This document shows positions 22,421 to 34,358 of a stretch of DNA of 64,000 nt, piece after piece. Every line of letters begins with the position of its first letter. Within the stretch, counting starts at the first letter, position 1. The notes under the pieces are model-generated. The model was given only the letters and a program-made list of their open reading frames with translations, was not told the origin of the DNA and ran no database searches. The stretch is taken from the NCBI GenBank assembly GCA_964059195.1, contig CAXKWD010000007.1, forward strand, positions 157,093,269 through 157,157,268. Reading direction: 5' to 3'. A program made the translations under genes and the position numbers. Source of the stretch: Ectobius pallidus. Taxonomy: Eukaryota > Arthropoda > Insecta > Blattodea > Ectobiidae.

Positions 22421-23587
22421 ATTACAACAATGTTTCTTTTGGTTAAACACCTCCGTTACAATGCTATTTTAAACGTGAAATACAATGTTATTTACATAAT
22501 GCGACATTCTCTTTTATGTAATGTATTTACCTGTATCATGGTTATAATATTGTAGGCAACAATTAAAATAGTTAAAAATGAATATCTACAAAATTACATA
22601 ATAAAAATTCTTTAATACAATAAAATGGCTTTTAGCCGAATCAATGGCATAATTTTCCTTTCAGCGACGAAATAGAAACCTTCTTTCTTGTCACAGTGAG
22701 CATGTTGTAAAAAATAAATAAAAAAATAAAAAAAAGCCATTGTGGAAGAACGTGTTTTTTAATCTGCATTTTGGGAGATCTAGCGTAAGGTTAATCCTGG
22801 TTGCTCTGGTATTAAAACTGTTAAAATTTCTGTGTACAAACAAAATGAGAGAATGGGTAAATAAATTTGGCCTTTAGACTGTGAGGATCGTGAGCTGTGT
22901 AAATAAAACTGAAAACTGATTTTGAATATCTAAAAATCCTTGGAGCCTCAACCTCCTAGAACCCTAAGGGCTTCTACGGCATAATTAGGAATGACTTTAT
23001 TTCTATGCCAATTCTACAATGAAAGGGGATAATGGCACAATTTTTGTTGTTCGTACTTTTTTTTTAATAAGGGTGGAAATATTTTTTATTATTAGGAGCG
23101 GTCAAGTCTTCTTTCTGGTGTAACTAATGATCCACTGACCCATTCGAAACCGTAATCATGAGAAAAATAGGTACCGTGTAAATATTTGGCTATTAATTGC
23201 CTTCCCGCAGTAGGCGGTTCATATAGGCTAACTTTGAATAGGTTATTTGTGTCTCAAATTATTGTACCGGAACTTATTTTATAAACACCAAGACCAAAAC
23301 CAAGACAATTCATAAATCGATACATAAAGATCACATTATTCATTGTTATTAACCTAGGAACTGTGGTGCCACTGTATTTTTACTTTCTCGCATATACGTA
23401 GTAGGCTATAGAGAAAGTATTGTGATCGTGACAAAAAATCGAAATCGAGATAACACCGGAAATACATGTTTCACGATGCCTAGAAACCGAAGAAAAAGTG
23501 TTTTTGGAATGACGTCTTATAATCTAATTATTGTTGTGAAATGTAGCCAGTTTATCACAGTCCAATGAACTCACCAAAATGAATTAG
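22421..23587. other. No gene recognised
   Basis: AT-rich; no supported ORF. The first 150 bp contain faint minisatellite-like words (GCTATTTTAAAC). Confidence 0.4.
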
Positions 23588-23665
23588 AACGAGGTGGCGT
23601 AGGGTAATAGGGTAGAGGTCCTGGGTTCAAATCAAATTTCGTGGCCACCCAAATTGAACAGTAGA
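23588..23665 (+). mobile_element. SINE-A-like tRNA head remnant
   Basis: ACGAGGTGGCGTAGGG and TGGGTTCAAATC match the box A and box B arrangement of the SINE at 2052, followed by GTGGCCACCC. Degenerate. Confidence 0.4.
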
Positions 23666-23782
23666 AGACTCTTGTAATAAACTCATTCGTGCAGCATTTG
23701 CTTCTATTGTTCGGCTATATCTCAATGTATCCTGCATTTTTGCCTTTGAGATTGAGGAAACCATGAAAATCCCAAGTTGTTA

Positions 23783-23783
<1 letters not shown>

Positions 23784-23856
<73 letters not shown>
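23784..23856. repeat. (ATT)n microsatellite
   Basis: About 24 ATT units at the left edge of repeat R5. Confidence 0.95.
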
Positions 23857-24540
23857 TCACACTAAAAGCATTGGACATAACGATCGACCCTGATGCTTTG
23901 TTAGTTTTATGAAAATGTAATAAATGAAATTTAATTGTCTCTATAGGTTTGTTCGCAAAGCAGTCAGAAACCAGGAACTTATCGTTCGCGCATGCGCTCT
24001 TTCTCCACACGCGTTCGCAAAGCGAGAATCCGTGATTCTGATTTCAATCTTCTGTTCGCAAAGCTCTCACGGACAGTTTCTGTACTATAAGAAAAGTTTG
24101 CAGGCTCTAGCATGAATTGTTATCAGAGACATGCGCAGTAACCTATTTTCACACGCCTGACTCCTCCCTCCTATAACATTGCGCCAGATTTATAAACATA
24201 GGCTACTTATATGTATGAATAATGGAAGATAATTAAAAGTTTCCCAAAATATAGATTATATTGTCGATGTATATTGCATTTATAACATGTCAAAGGGAAA
24301 TATATATGTTATTTGTATATCATATCGATTAAACGCAGAAACTATCGATTCCAAATTCTTGTAACCATTCGCAAAGTGCAAATCACGGGTAAGTTACAGA
24401 CTGGACATGCGCAGTACAACAAATTCTCAAGCGGTCACGGATTTGCTTTGCGAACAAACCTTATAATTTACTTTTTTCTGTGCTAGCTTTTAACACGTAT
24501 AAGGGAGAAAGTTTGTGCAACATATTTTTGCACCATTTAT
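23857..24540 (+). repeat. Repeat R5, interrupted copy
   Basis: Begins TATTTCACACTAAAAGCATT after an ATT microsatellite; ends near AGTTTGTGCAACATATTTTT. It aligns to 53605-53780 but is interrupted by the TIR element at 23946-24460. Confidence 0.75.
23946..24460. mobile_element. TIR element with subterminal repeats
   Basis: Perfect terminal inverted repeats GGTTTGTTCGCAAAGCA at both ends. TTCGCAAAG recurs inside at about 24013, 24054 and 24368, often followed within 15 nt by a CCGTGA/CACGG word: candidate transposase-binding repeats. The uninterrupted R5 copy at about 53690-53720 gives the pre-insertion site (GTCTCTGTAATTTAC against GTCTCTATA...TTATAATTTAC), suggesting a short TA-rich duplication. 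Superfamily not determined. Its GC content is higher than its surroundings. Confidence 0.75.
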
Positions 24541-24763
24541 TTCAGTATGCAGTAGCCATATTCACAGCTGCCACGGCCAGCTGGAAGGAACAGAAATTGT
24601 TTGTCACTGCTACAGAGATACCGTAACAGATGCCTTTCGGAACTGTGAAGACTGGAAAGATTGATTGTTGTAAGGATGAGAATTTATCTACAAACTCTTA
24701 AGAAAATCTGGTGGTGCATTCTGAAGTGCGAATTTACGTTTATATTCTGGTCATAATAGCAAA

Positions 24764-25297
24764 ATGGAGTTCGTTGTGAAATCGGAATATGGTGACATTC
24801 AGATTAAGCAGGAAAGAGAGGAATTTTTCTCAGTGGACATGGTATCCACATTAAAACCTGCTAACCTTTCAGAAGTTGATCCATTAGATTTGTCTTCTGA
24901 GTTGAAACTATCAAAGAACGTTGAAACGGAACCTGAATTGAAACCGTCAAAGAACATTAAAACTGAACCTGAAGATCAGGTTTTAGACGAGCGTGCGATT
25001 TATGTTTTGGGTGAAAATGGCAGTGCTCGGTTTGAAGAGGATCCGCTTTCATTGGTTAAAGAGAAAGGCTCTTCTGAAAGTCCCATAAGGCTTAGAAAAA
25101 AAATCAAGAAGAAAATTAAACAATATCCTTGTGAATTTTGTGGTAAAATGTATGCCCTTAAAACAATGTTCGAGCTTCATCGACGAAAGCATTATGTAGG
25201 GAGATTCCCTTGTAAATTTTGCGGTAAGATATTTTCCCAAAGAAGTATGCTAAAGTATCATATTCACACCGATGAACTGTGTTTCGATGAGCTTTGA
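24764..25297 (+). CDS. C2H2 zinc-finger protein, short
   Basis: Intronless 177-codon frame with a good start context (AAAATGG). Probable nuclear DNA-binding protein. Residues 1-110 are acidic and carry three SUMO-type motifs (VKSE 5-8, IKQE 14-17, IKTE 65-68) and an internal 13-residue duplication around ELKLSKNVETEPE (46-70). A basic stretch RLRKKIKKKIK (109-119) precedes finger 1 (C123, C126, H139, H143). Finger 2 has C150, C153 and H166 but lacks a normally spaced second histidine (H168 and C173 are the only candidates), and the frame stops four residues after C173. Insect relatives usually carry many fingers, so this is either a truncated copy or a gene whose later fingers have decayed; remnants lie downstream. 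Expression is unknown. Confidence 0.6.
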   Translation: MEFVVKSEYGDIQIKQEREEFFSVDMVSTLKPANLSEVDPLDLSSELKLSKNVETEPELKPSKNIKTEPEDQVLDERAIYVLGENGSARFEEDPLSLVKEKGSSESPIRLRKKIKKKIKQYPCEFCGKMYALKTMFELHRRKHYVGRFPCKFCGKIFSQRSMLKYHIHTDELCFDEL

Positions 25298-25341
25298 TAT
25301 AACATTCCCAAACGAGTCCTTTTCGGAAAGTGATCTGGATA

Positions 25342-26239
25342 GCTGTTCATACTGGAGTGAAGCAATACTCATGTGATGTCATCAAAGCATCACAGGCATG
25401 GCAACAGTAGCAATAATACATTAGTGTTCAAACCAACAGCAATAATTATATTAGTTTCAAATCAATGGAATTTAGGAACTTGAAAAGATATAGGTTATTT
25501 AATTTATTTAATTTATTTCTGCTGTGTTATTCTCCATTACCGTTTCACCAACTTGCCAATTGTGAGAAGCTAGAGTTACGCGGATAGAAAATGATCAATA
25601 TGATTCAATATTTTGAGAATTTTTTTTTGTTTGTATGATTAATCATTGTGAAAAAATCAATTAAATTTAGAAACTTGAATTTTTTATTTTTTTTTTTATT
25701 TTTTAATCATTGTGAAAATATCTGGAATAAATTATGAAGAATTAAATTTTTTTTTTCATCAGAAATTTCAAGTTCATATGGAGATTTTAAAATGATTAAT
25801 CATTGTAAAAAATCTGCAATACGGTAAATTATGAGGATTTACATTATTTGTCAAACCAGAGATTTCATGTTTATTATTTACTGGTGCAAGTTTTAATTAA
25901 ATTTGTTATGTAGACACCCAATATATTGAGGGTTGGAATAAGATTATGGTAACTTCAAGAAATTTGTTGTAGGTTTGCAAGCTCTGACATTGATGCATAA
26001 TTAGTAGGCTGCAGTTTAAATATGCTACTATTAGACTTAAAAATTAAAATGTGAGAAGTAAGCTTTAGAAATATGCATCCAAATCAACAAAAACAAACAT
26101 TGTTATGTACTATGCAACGAAAATTTCAGGTATATACATAGGATTGCTCCCTCAATGTGGAGTAGAGGTATTCACATGTAGTGTGTGTAATAAGACATTC
26201 TCCCGAAAAAGATGCTCCCAAAGTAACTATTTATGGTGA
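25342..26239 (+). pseudogene. Decayed zinc-finger remnants downstream of the ZNF ORF
   Basis: At 25342-25380 the plus strand reads AVHTGVKQYSCDV, resembling the inter-finger linker HTGEKP and the first cysteine of a next finger. At 26162-26239 it reads VEVFTCSVCNKTFSRKR and then stops, a half finger with both cysteines but no histidines. The two are in different frames, separated by stops and AT-rich sequence. They suggest the ancestral protein extended further. Confidence 0.45.
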
Positions 26240-26886
26240 ACATGGACTAGTTACTTTTACTTATGCAGTAACTCTTTTAAATTTAGTAGTAATCTGAAAG
26301 CACTTAGATTATACAGTGCCGTTGTGACACTTCTGCTGAGCATGCAGCCCGCATGGAGGCCAGAAGCACAACATCTGCCGAAATATTGGGATAAGTAAAA
26401 TCCCTCAGTTCTCAAGTGCATAGATCTCTCATGTAAGTTACAATGCAATAATCTTTGCCTTACAGGATGTTGGAAATAGTGTTTTATTGCTGCCACATAT
26501 CTCATACCTATTGGAAAAGTTTGCATTCACAGGAATTAGTTCCTCTTATGAAATTGTAATTTCTCTTCATATTATTATCTTTCAGTTCTTTTACTTTAAT
26601 ATGCAGGTTAATCCACCAGAATTAGCCTATTATAAAAAAAAATTGCACTGAAAATAAGTGTTATTTTTAACAGCTTTGAAACCTAAAGCTTAATTAATTA
26701 CAGTGTGCCTGGAGGGATTATGTTAATTTTTCATCATTGTATCTATGCTATTTTAAGTTCTGTTTTTTGTATCACTTTGTGTGGCAACCTCTAATGAGGG
26801 AAGTTTTTGTTAATAAACAAAAAATAAACATTTGTAGACAGAAGTATCAACTACATTCCATGCTCTATCATAACTCATAATTATTA
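26240..26886. other. No gene recognised
   Basis: AT-rich; an 89-codon minus-strand ORF here has no recognisable motif. Confidence 0.4.
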
Positions 26887-26894
26887 CTTCTTAG

Positions 26895-27623
26895 TAGGGT
26901 AAGGCATTTAATGACCATAAAATAGTGAAAAAATGCAAAATAAAACATGCATTTATGGCCTAAAAATAGTGGGAAAATGACATAAATTTTTTTAAAAAGA
27001 CCGATAAATTTACCATTATTGCTTATACTTAGTTTTTTTTTAATTACCGGTAATCAATTGCTAAATGCTAATTTAATATATGACTGTACGTTATATATGA
27101 ATTTACAATATAAAACACACTTATTTTATTAATAAAGAAGTCTGCCTACCGGTAAGTAAATTTATACTACTTGGACACCCTTAGCAAAAAAAAAATAAAC
27201 TGGAATGCCCATCAAATTGCCCCTAGTAAATATGTACCATTTATAAGGAAAGAAAAAATAATTCTTTACTGCTGCAAAACAACCTGCTATGATCTTTACA
27301 ATAAACCTGAATTAAAATTAACTATGAGCACTTGGCGGAGATTCTCATATTAAAACGATTGTCTGTTGTCTTAAGTAACGACTTGTACATGGAAAAGCTT
27401 CTCTTTATCTCCATTGAAACATAATCTAAAATGCTGAAAAAAGCCTAAAGATGCCGAAAATGACTTAAAAACTCCCAAAAAATGACCTACCTCTTGAAAA
27501 TGACAGAAAATGCAAAAACAAATTTCCCTTATTTAATAAATTATTTCATGATACACATTATATTTGAGCTATCTTTTAACCTTCATATAAAAAAGATGCA
27601 AAATCATCAAATGCCTTGCCCTA
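26895..27623. mobile_element. hAT-type MITE
   Basis: Terminal repeats TAGGGTAAGGCATTTAATGA (left) and TAGGGCAAGGCATTTGATGA (right, minus strand), bounded by a perfect 8-bp duplication CTTCTTAG (26887-26894 and 27624-27631). The interior is AT-rich with many AAAATGAC words, as in the elements at 31048 and 56510. No transposase. Confidence 0.9.
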
Positions 27624-27671
27624 CTTCTTAGCAATCATAGAGACCAGTATGAAAGGAGAACATGATACTAA

Positions 27672-28175
27672 TGGCCTTTTCACATTGGGACACTTGTGAT
27701 GGTCGCCTGTAGAGATACCTTAGTTTGAATTGGAGTTTACTTACTGGAGCACAGCTGTGACCCACCCAGTCGCAAGTGACGCTGCAGTGCCGACTCCAAA
27801 CACATGTGACGGTCACTACCAGAGAAGCATTGCTTTTAATTGGAGCGTTCACACCGAGACAAAAGAGATGATCACTGCATTTTTGGATTGCCAACACAGC
27901 AAAGTGGTATGCATATAATTCAGCTGTATAGTCGAGTTCAGCGAAACTAGTTATCCAGCCACAAGTTTAGATTTGATTAATACTGAAGATTCTATAAGCG
28001 AAGTGGAATATCGACCTGCCATTTGGGATGTCAAAAGCGATTACAAATTGTTTTATCGTGTAGGTACTATTGGTAATACTAGCGGTGACCGTCACAAGTG
28101 ACCCAGGTGTGTTCACTGCAAAAACCGGTGACCATCACAAGTGACCGTCACTTGTGTCTTAGTGTGAAAAGACCC
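27672..28175. mobile_element. PIF/Harbinger-type MITE
   Basis: Ends TGGCCTTTTCACATTGGGAC and, from the right on the minus strand, GGGTCTTTTCACACTAAGAC: imperfect terminal repeats. Both sides carry TAA (27669-27671 and 28176-28178). Subterminal GTGACGGTCAC and CAAGTGAC words are repeated in both orientations. Overlapping short ORFs inside have no recognisable motif. Confidence 0.8.
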
Positions 28176-28178
28176 TAA

Positions 28179-30167
28179 GAGAATAAAAAATAAATTGCAA
28201 ACCCCAACAATTACAATTTTAAATCATATTTTCATGCCCATTTCTCAGTGTAGGTCCTCGAGGGAGCGTATTTTGTACTTATTTACACATTTCGTGAAAT
28301 CAAATTTCATAATAGTTTGTGGATGTAATTTGCTTAACAGTGCTATTTTGAGGATCTGTAAAGTTAAATACTGCAAAGTAAGCCGGTTTGATGCCAGTCC
28401 CTATAAATCATGGAAATCTTTCAATATAGGTCACTGCATTCTTTTGTTTTTAAGAATCTGACAGCAGTAGGATTGATTAAGTGCACCGCCATAATCAAGA
28501 AAATTGTTCATGAATCTACCAGTAACATTGATTATACGCCATAACGCCAAGGTCTGAAATATCTGGCAAAGTTACCAACAAAGCAAGAAATTCTAAATAT
28601 TAATTACCTAGATTTAAAACTCCTCCATTCTGAGGTAATGGATTTGATTCTGGCCTAGATAGATGACTGTTTTATGTGTTGGAGGTCCTTAAGCTTCAAC
28701 CTTCCACCCCTTTGCTTAAGATCAAGAATGCCAAAGGGAGCTGGTAGACTGGGGACTTCTGTATGGTACCGAACTTCGAGGGTTTTACAAGTTAGGCTAG
28801 GCATCTTTCATGCTTCCAACTACTGCAATACATTAGAGTATCCCGATGCTGTCAAGTATGCAAGTTTATGGGTGTCTGCTTTCTACTCTATCTTACATCT
28901 AGTACCCATAATCTGCATCGTACATACATTCCATACCCTGCCCTAACATTTTTGTATTTCAAAATGATCCCACATTTTCAAAAAAATAAAAATAAAAAGT
29001 TTCTAGGACGTATGTCCCATCCCTCATATTTTTTTTTACTGTAAAGTAATCAGTTCCTCTTTGGAGTAATTTCAAAAATCTGTTGGTTTGTACAAGTCCA
29101 TTCTATGCCTAGTATTATGTTCATGTAAACTGCAAATCATGTACTTTAGCTTACCGTGAGAGCTCTTGGATTGCACTTCCTCTGTCTTATAATCCAGCCA
29201 GTTTTCGATTTCTACTTCCCTTTAATAATAACTTCATTCTCTTTTCCTGTATATTAGAATTTATTCTTGGTTCACTATCCATTTTAAAATAGAAAATAAA
29301 TATTAACTTTCAAATTATTTTGAAATATATTTATATCATAGCAACAGAAATTGTTTATATCATAGCAACATCAATTAAATTATTGAGTGTAACTTAGTTT
29401 ATATATTTCAATCGTTGGGCTTTCTTTTAATTCATTTTTAATGTAAATTTTCTTAAGGGAATGGGTTTAAATAGGCGTTTTGAAATTTTGGATGCTTCAT
29501 ACCATAATAATTTGCCCAGCTCCCCAATAACTCCTGGGCACTTAAAAGCCACGCAGAGCAGGGGCCAGGGCAGTGTAGAAATAGTATATTATCCAACGAG
29601 TTTATAATGATTAATGACTTATTAAAAAGAGGAATATGTTTATGAAATTCACTTCACTCATTTGAATGGAAAGGAAGGTAATCGCATAAGCTGTGCTTTG
29701 AGTAGGGAAAGTTGCAATAATTGTTCTTAATGAAATGCTGCACTGATTTATAAAATTGTGAGCTTGGTTGTGCTTTGTGACACTTTTCTATAAAGTATGG
29801 AGATATAAATGAGGGTGAAAACTATTGGCATTTTTCAATCATTTGTGAAAAGTATCTGTTTGGCAAAGCACTGTCGACATTCCACGCAGCATTCACAAAA
29901 CAAATAACATTCGGTTTTGTGATCCCATAACAAATCAAGGCATGGTTTTAACTTTTAATGTAGATGTATACTAAAAGATACGTTTTCCACATGTTTAATG
30001 ACAGATGCTTCATTTTTGGAATAGGCCTAAGTATTCCTCTTATTGTATGCATTTTACTTCCCTTATTTAAACATTGGCCAGTTAAATAGTTTTCCATTTA
30101 TCCAAAATTCAAATAGAAATAACTTTATATCCCAAAACCCTACTACTTTTGCAAATAGCATATTACT
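28179..30167. other. No gene recognised
   Basis: About 2 kb of AT-rich sequence without supported gene or repeat copies. The 90-codon plus-strand ORF at 28674-28946 and the 88-codon ORF at 28195-28461 have no recognisable motif and are not called. Confidence 0.45.
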
Positions 30168-30590
30168 AATACTTACTTACTCAATGGCAATAGACAATTC
30201 CTCATCTAGCTAAAGGAATATTATCTATTTTAAGGAACATGAAGGTTCATTGCCGCGCTTACCTGAGCCCGCCATTCAACCCTATTCTGTGCTAACTTCA
30301 TCCAACCATCCCTCGCAAATCCTACTTCCCTTAAATTTATTCTAATATTGTCTTCCCACCTACGTCTAGGTCCTCCAAGTGGTATTTTCCCTTCGGGTCT
30401 CCCATTCAATATTTTTTAGATATGTCTTTCCTCCCCCATGCCCGCGCAACATGTCCAGCCCATTTCACCTTCCATGATATAATTAAACCTTACTATACCC
30501 GTGGAAGAGTACAGGCTATGAAGCTCGTCGTTATGCATTTTTCTTCAGTCCCCATTTTTATCACTCTTAGGCCCAAATATTTTCCTAAGC
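30168..30590 (-). mobile_element. LINE-A 3' end, longest copy
   Basis: Minus-strand copy of LINE-A extending further 5' than the others; coding remnants read LRKIFGPK, HNDEL and EMGWTC with frameshifts. The 3' tail is acttactt-type at 30170. The 5' end abuts the mariner fragment at 30591 directly. Confidence 0.8.
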
Positions 30591-30893
30591 ACCCACTCTA
30601 CAACCCAAATCTCGTTCTCAGTGATTTTCATCTTTTCCTACACTTCAAGAAATTACAAAGAATGAAAGGGGGAGAGAAGGTTGTCAAGCAGTGGTTCAAA
30701 TCCCGGGCGGCAGACTTCTACGATACAAGCATTAAAAAGGTGGTCACACGGTAGGGCAAAGTCTCAATTCCGGTAGCGAATATGTTGAAAATAGCTGAAC
30801 ACTTGCTGTATCTGTTTCAATAAATATTTTCATGAAATTGTGTTTTGCTTCTGTAAACAGTCCCAGGGAAACTTACTTTCTGGACGCGCCTCG
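30591..30893 (+). mobile_element. Mariner 3' part with terminal repeat
   Basis: Encodes HPLYNPNLVLSDFHLFLHFK (third-aspartate region of a mariner DDD transposase), then WFKSRAADFYDTSIKKVVTR. It ends in the inverted repeat GGACGCGCCTCG followed by TA (30894-30895), the mariner duplication. The 5' half is missing at the junction with LINE-A, so it is not functional. Confidence 0.85.
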
Positions 30894-31047
30894 TAGTAAA
30901 GAAACATTGAAATACGAACACAGAAAGAAAATGAATTACCGTATAGGCTTCAAGCTAGTTAATGAAAGAAAAGAAGGAAAGAGGGAATGAAAAAATAAAC
31001 AAAAGTAATATTCAGCACAGTTATTTGTCGAACAAACGTATGTTAAG

Positions 31048-32634
31048 CAGGGCCCGGATTCTGATGACCTAACATTGTTTGAAAAATAACCTATAATGAC
31101 CCTAAATTTTAAAGAAAAGCCTTAATAATTATAAAAATCCCTTTAGGCAGGCCTACAGGCGGAGGTAGATTTTGAAGTGCTTTTGGTTTAATTTATTGTC
31201 GCTGCATAGCACTCTTTTTCTTTAGCCTTGGCATGGTAAACCTGCAGTAATAAGAACTGAATTCGGTAAAGAGGAAGAGCCTACAATCATTTGTTTTGAC
31301 AACAAGAATAGGATATAATATTCTGGGAGGCCGTGCGCAAGATCAGCAATGAATAAAATTAGCAAAGCCGCTAAACAAGACAAAATTATGATATTATAAT
31401 AATTCTTTTAAGTGTTATTATTTTCAAACATTAAAATCTCGCGTCATATGAGAGCTATCAAGAAACTATTTATTGATTTGTAGAGTACTCATCAAGAGCT
31501 TTTCAACGATACTCCACAAGACGTGGTTTCAAAAGTTTCGAATTTTCATCCCCCACCCCCACCCTCACTCGAACCCCCGAATTGTTGGTGTCACTGTGAA
31601 CTCCATAGGGAGTACTCTAATTTATTCAAACAAAGTTTCCCTCTATACTTCATAGGGGCCGAGATATAAATGTTTTAAAATTTCAACCCCCTCCCCCGAC
31701 CACCCCCTTGGGCCAATTTTGCCTATTAACGAACTTGTCCGAACTATTAGGCCTAGAAATAACATAATAAAATTTGGTTCAAATATCTTCAAAATTACGG
31801 CCGCTATCGTGTAAAGATATATATATATTTATAAATATCACAATTTTTTTTTTGAACGGGCGGTGGTTTCGTACTTAGGGGAGCATGAAACGTAAAGATA
31901 TGAAAGAATTTTTCGAAAATCATAAAGTGGTATCCATTGCAATAGGTAGATTTTTCTTCGAAATCTACCTAAAAAATGACCTAAAAACTGATATTTTATT
32001 TATAAAAGAATTATTATTGTGCCAGTTATAGACCAGTTTGTACATAATTGTAAAAATGTAAATAACTTATGTTGTGAATTTTCTTTTCTCACGGAAATTT
32101 ATACTGGCACTGAGGCACTGGTGAGTCAAAATTCGACACATCCTTTTGCGGTCTGCCGGATTATATTGTTTATTGAGGGTAAACAGTAGTTTGCACTCTC
32201 AAATCCAAGCAGGTGGCAGACTCTGGTGCCAAGTCAATCTAATAACAATAGTAATATAATACAAAAATTTGGCGTTTCTTTTATTCTCACTTCCGACTGA
32301 GACATGTCAACACTTTAACGCCGAATTTTTCCTTCTTGCATTAAACAAACAACACTTCAAAGACAGCACCGCTAACGACGAAAAAAAGTTAATACACTCA
32401 ATGTAAATACATGAAAATGACTAAATAAGGAAGCAAATGACACGAAAATGACAAAATAAATATCTAAAATTGAAATAAATGCCCTAAAAATATAAAATTG
32501 CATAAAATGACAAAAAAATGGCCTAATAAAAATGTATTTTTGTAATCTAGAGGCCTTGATTAGGATTTATCCACAAGTTGGCAATGTCTATGCAGCATCA
32601 ATAAAAAGATGACATGTCATTAGAATCCAAACCC
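31048..32634. mobile_element. hAT-type element, long copy with internal insertion
   Basis: The left end CAGGGCCCGGATTCTGATGA is the same as the element at 56510-57067; the right end (GACATGTCATTAGAATCC, then a mutated terminus) matches its other end. The flanking 8 bases no longer match. About 31130-31965 has no counterpart in the shorter copy and is probably a secondary insertion, including C-rich blocks near 31550-31570 and 31680-31710. No transposase frame. Confidence 0.6.
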
Positions 32635-32639
32635 TAGTT

Positions 32640-33098
32640 ATGAGATACCATAATAGAAATATCTGGTGTTAAAACGAAGTGGCGGATAGACGGTTGTTGC
32701 GAAGAGCAGAAGTGATTGCAGGGCTCAGTACACAATAACTGTTGTAATCGTCAGCAGATGTCAGGCATGTCGTACCGTCATCACAGCTTGATTCACTTCA
32801 TTAGTACATTGTGTTGCTAGATATAGTGGCACTCTCGCCGGGGTTCGAAGCTCGTTCCTTGTTCTCTGCAGCCTTACTTCATGGCTACACCGAGTTTAAT
32901 TAAGCCACTCAGTTCAACACAATACCTGGCCTGGGTGCCCATTCACCCACAACACGAACAACCTGTGTCCACAAACACATAACTAACATGCCTTTCATAT
33001 TACATCCTGTAAATTGTTAATAATATAACATTTTATTGCAGGATCACTAAAGAAATAAAACCGGCCAAATGCTATCCGGTGGTTCCCTACCCAACTTA
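32640..33098. other. No gene recognised
   Basis: A box B-like GGGGTTCGAAGCTCG at about 32838 could be a SINE remnant, but no box A could be placed. Confidence 0.35.
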
Positions 33099-33102
33099 TA
33101 AA

Positions 33103-33204
33103 TAGGGCCAGGATTTTTAGGTTTTTACAAACCCTGTATTAGTTTTTATTAACATATTAAAATAGCTTTATTTTAGTTTTTAAAAAATATTTTTATAAAA
33201 GTTT
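33103..33204 (+). mobile_element. hAT terminal fragment
   Basis: TAGGGCCAGGATTTTTAGGT at 33103 matches the left ends of the hAT elements at 41874 and 55586. The copy is cut after about 100 bp by the AT1 element, and no right end was found. Confidence 0.55.
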
Positions 33205-33805
33205 TTTTTTTAAGTGAAACTTCTTTAGCCGTGCTAGGAGTAAATCGAGAGCTAACCCAAACTTGCGTTGCGAACAAAATCGTCACGAAATTGTTACACA
33301 CAAAATCGTCACGAAATTGCTACACACAAGTCGTCACGAAATTAGTGGGGCTGTGACGGAACGTATTGCACCTAAAACTCAATGATTAGGCTTATCCAAA
33401 ATTTTAGAAATTAAAAAGTCCAAAATTAAAAAATCTAAAAATCCAAAATCCAAAATTTTAAAAATCCAGAAATTAAAAAAAAAATACGGAAGCGCGCGGG
33501 GGAAAGGTATCAGGCATTGAGTGGGGGGCTATTACTGCTTCGAGCTGCTTCCAAAATTAAACAAAGCAAAAAAATTCAAAAATCCAAAATATAAAAAAAA
33601 TTTAAAAATCGAAAATAAAAAATTTTAAAATCTAAAAATCCTAAATTGAAAATTTAAAAATTCAAAGATCCAAAATTGAAAAATAAAAATTTAAAAATCG
33701 AAAAATCCAAAATAAAAAAATAAAAAATCCAATATTGAACAAATCTAAAAATTAAAGCGAGTTTCACTTCTGTCGCGTGGCGTTTCACGCGCACTTTTTT
33801 TTAAG
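33205..33805 (+). repeat. AT1 repeat, copy 1
   Basis: Begins AAGTGAAACTTCTTTAGCCG, has three tandem copies of about 25-30 bp around ATCGTCACGAAATTG, then a long degenerate run of AAAATCCAAAATT-like words, and ends GAGTTTCACTTC then TTTCACGCGCACTTTTTTT. GTGAAACTTC at the left and GTTTCACTTC near the right are partly inverted. The reverse-oriented partner is 45195-45625. Class unknown. Confidence 0.7.
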
Positions 33806-33904
33806 TTTCAATTTAGGCCTAATACTAAGAGGAGCATGCTGAAAGTCGTGAGCAACTTTTTTGACAACCTTAATCTTTATTTGAAATGAAACCAAGTAGC
33901 CTAT

Positions 33905-34095
33905 ATCATCTCAATCTACAGACCTTTCTTTCACTCTTCCACATAGTCTCCGTTTTTTTGCACACATGTTTCCCATCGTTCTGCAAGTTTGAAAATACCC
34001 TTGCGATAGAATTCCGTTCCAGCTGCCCGTAGACACTGACGCACTGCTTGCCGAATATCGTTCTGTCGTTTTGTTTCAGGTTCATAATGATCGAT
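33905..34095 (-). mobile_element. Mariner C-terminal fragment
   Basis: The minus strand reads RQAVRQCLRAAGTEFYRKGI, then FKLAERWETCVQKNGDYVEE: the mariner transposase C-terminus with the GDYVE ending. It is a different mariner lineage from 30591. On its N-terminal side it joins Hel-A sequence directly. Confidence 0.8.
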
Positions 34096-34358
34096 GTTTT
34101 TTCTTATTTGAATCCCTACCAAGCTTGCTGTGTAGGCCTACAAGCGATGGGATGCAGAATTCCACATCCTCTATGAGCCAAAAAAGGTTATATCAAGCGT
34201 TTTCTGAGGGAATAATTTTGAGTGTGAAAAGTCGTTCTTCCTATTTCAAATTCTAAATACCTATATAAGGACCTATAATTTAAAATTTGAAAGTCCTTCC
34301 TAGTTAATTTCCAATTACAATGTAGAAAACCCGGGCGACGCCGGGCCTTTTAAGCTAG
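34096..34358 (+). mobile_element. Helitron Hel-A, 5'-truncated copy
   Basis: Plus orientation; contains AGCGATGGGATGCAGAATTC and TTTTCTGAGGGAATA and ends with the CCCGGGCGACGCCGGG hairpin and CTAG (34355-34358) before T. The 5' half is replaced by the mariner fragment. Confidence 0.8.
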
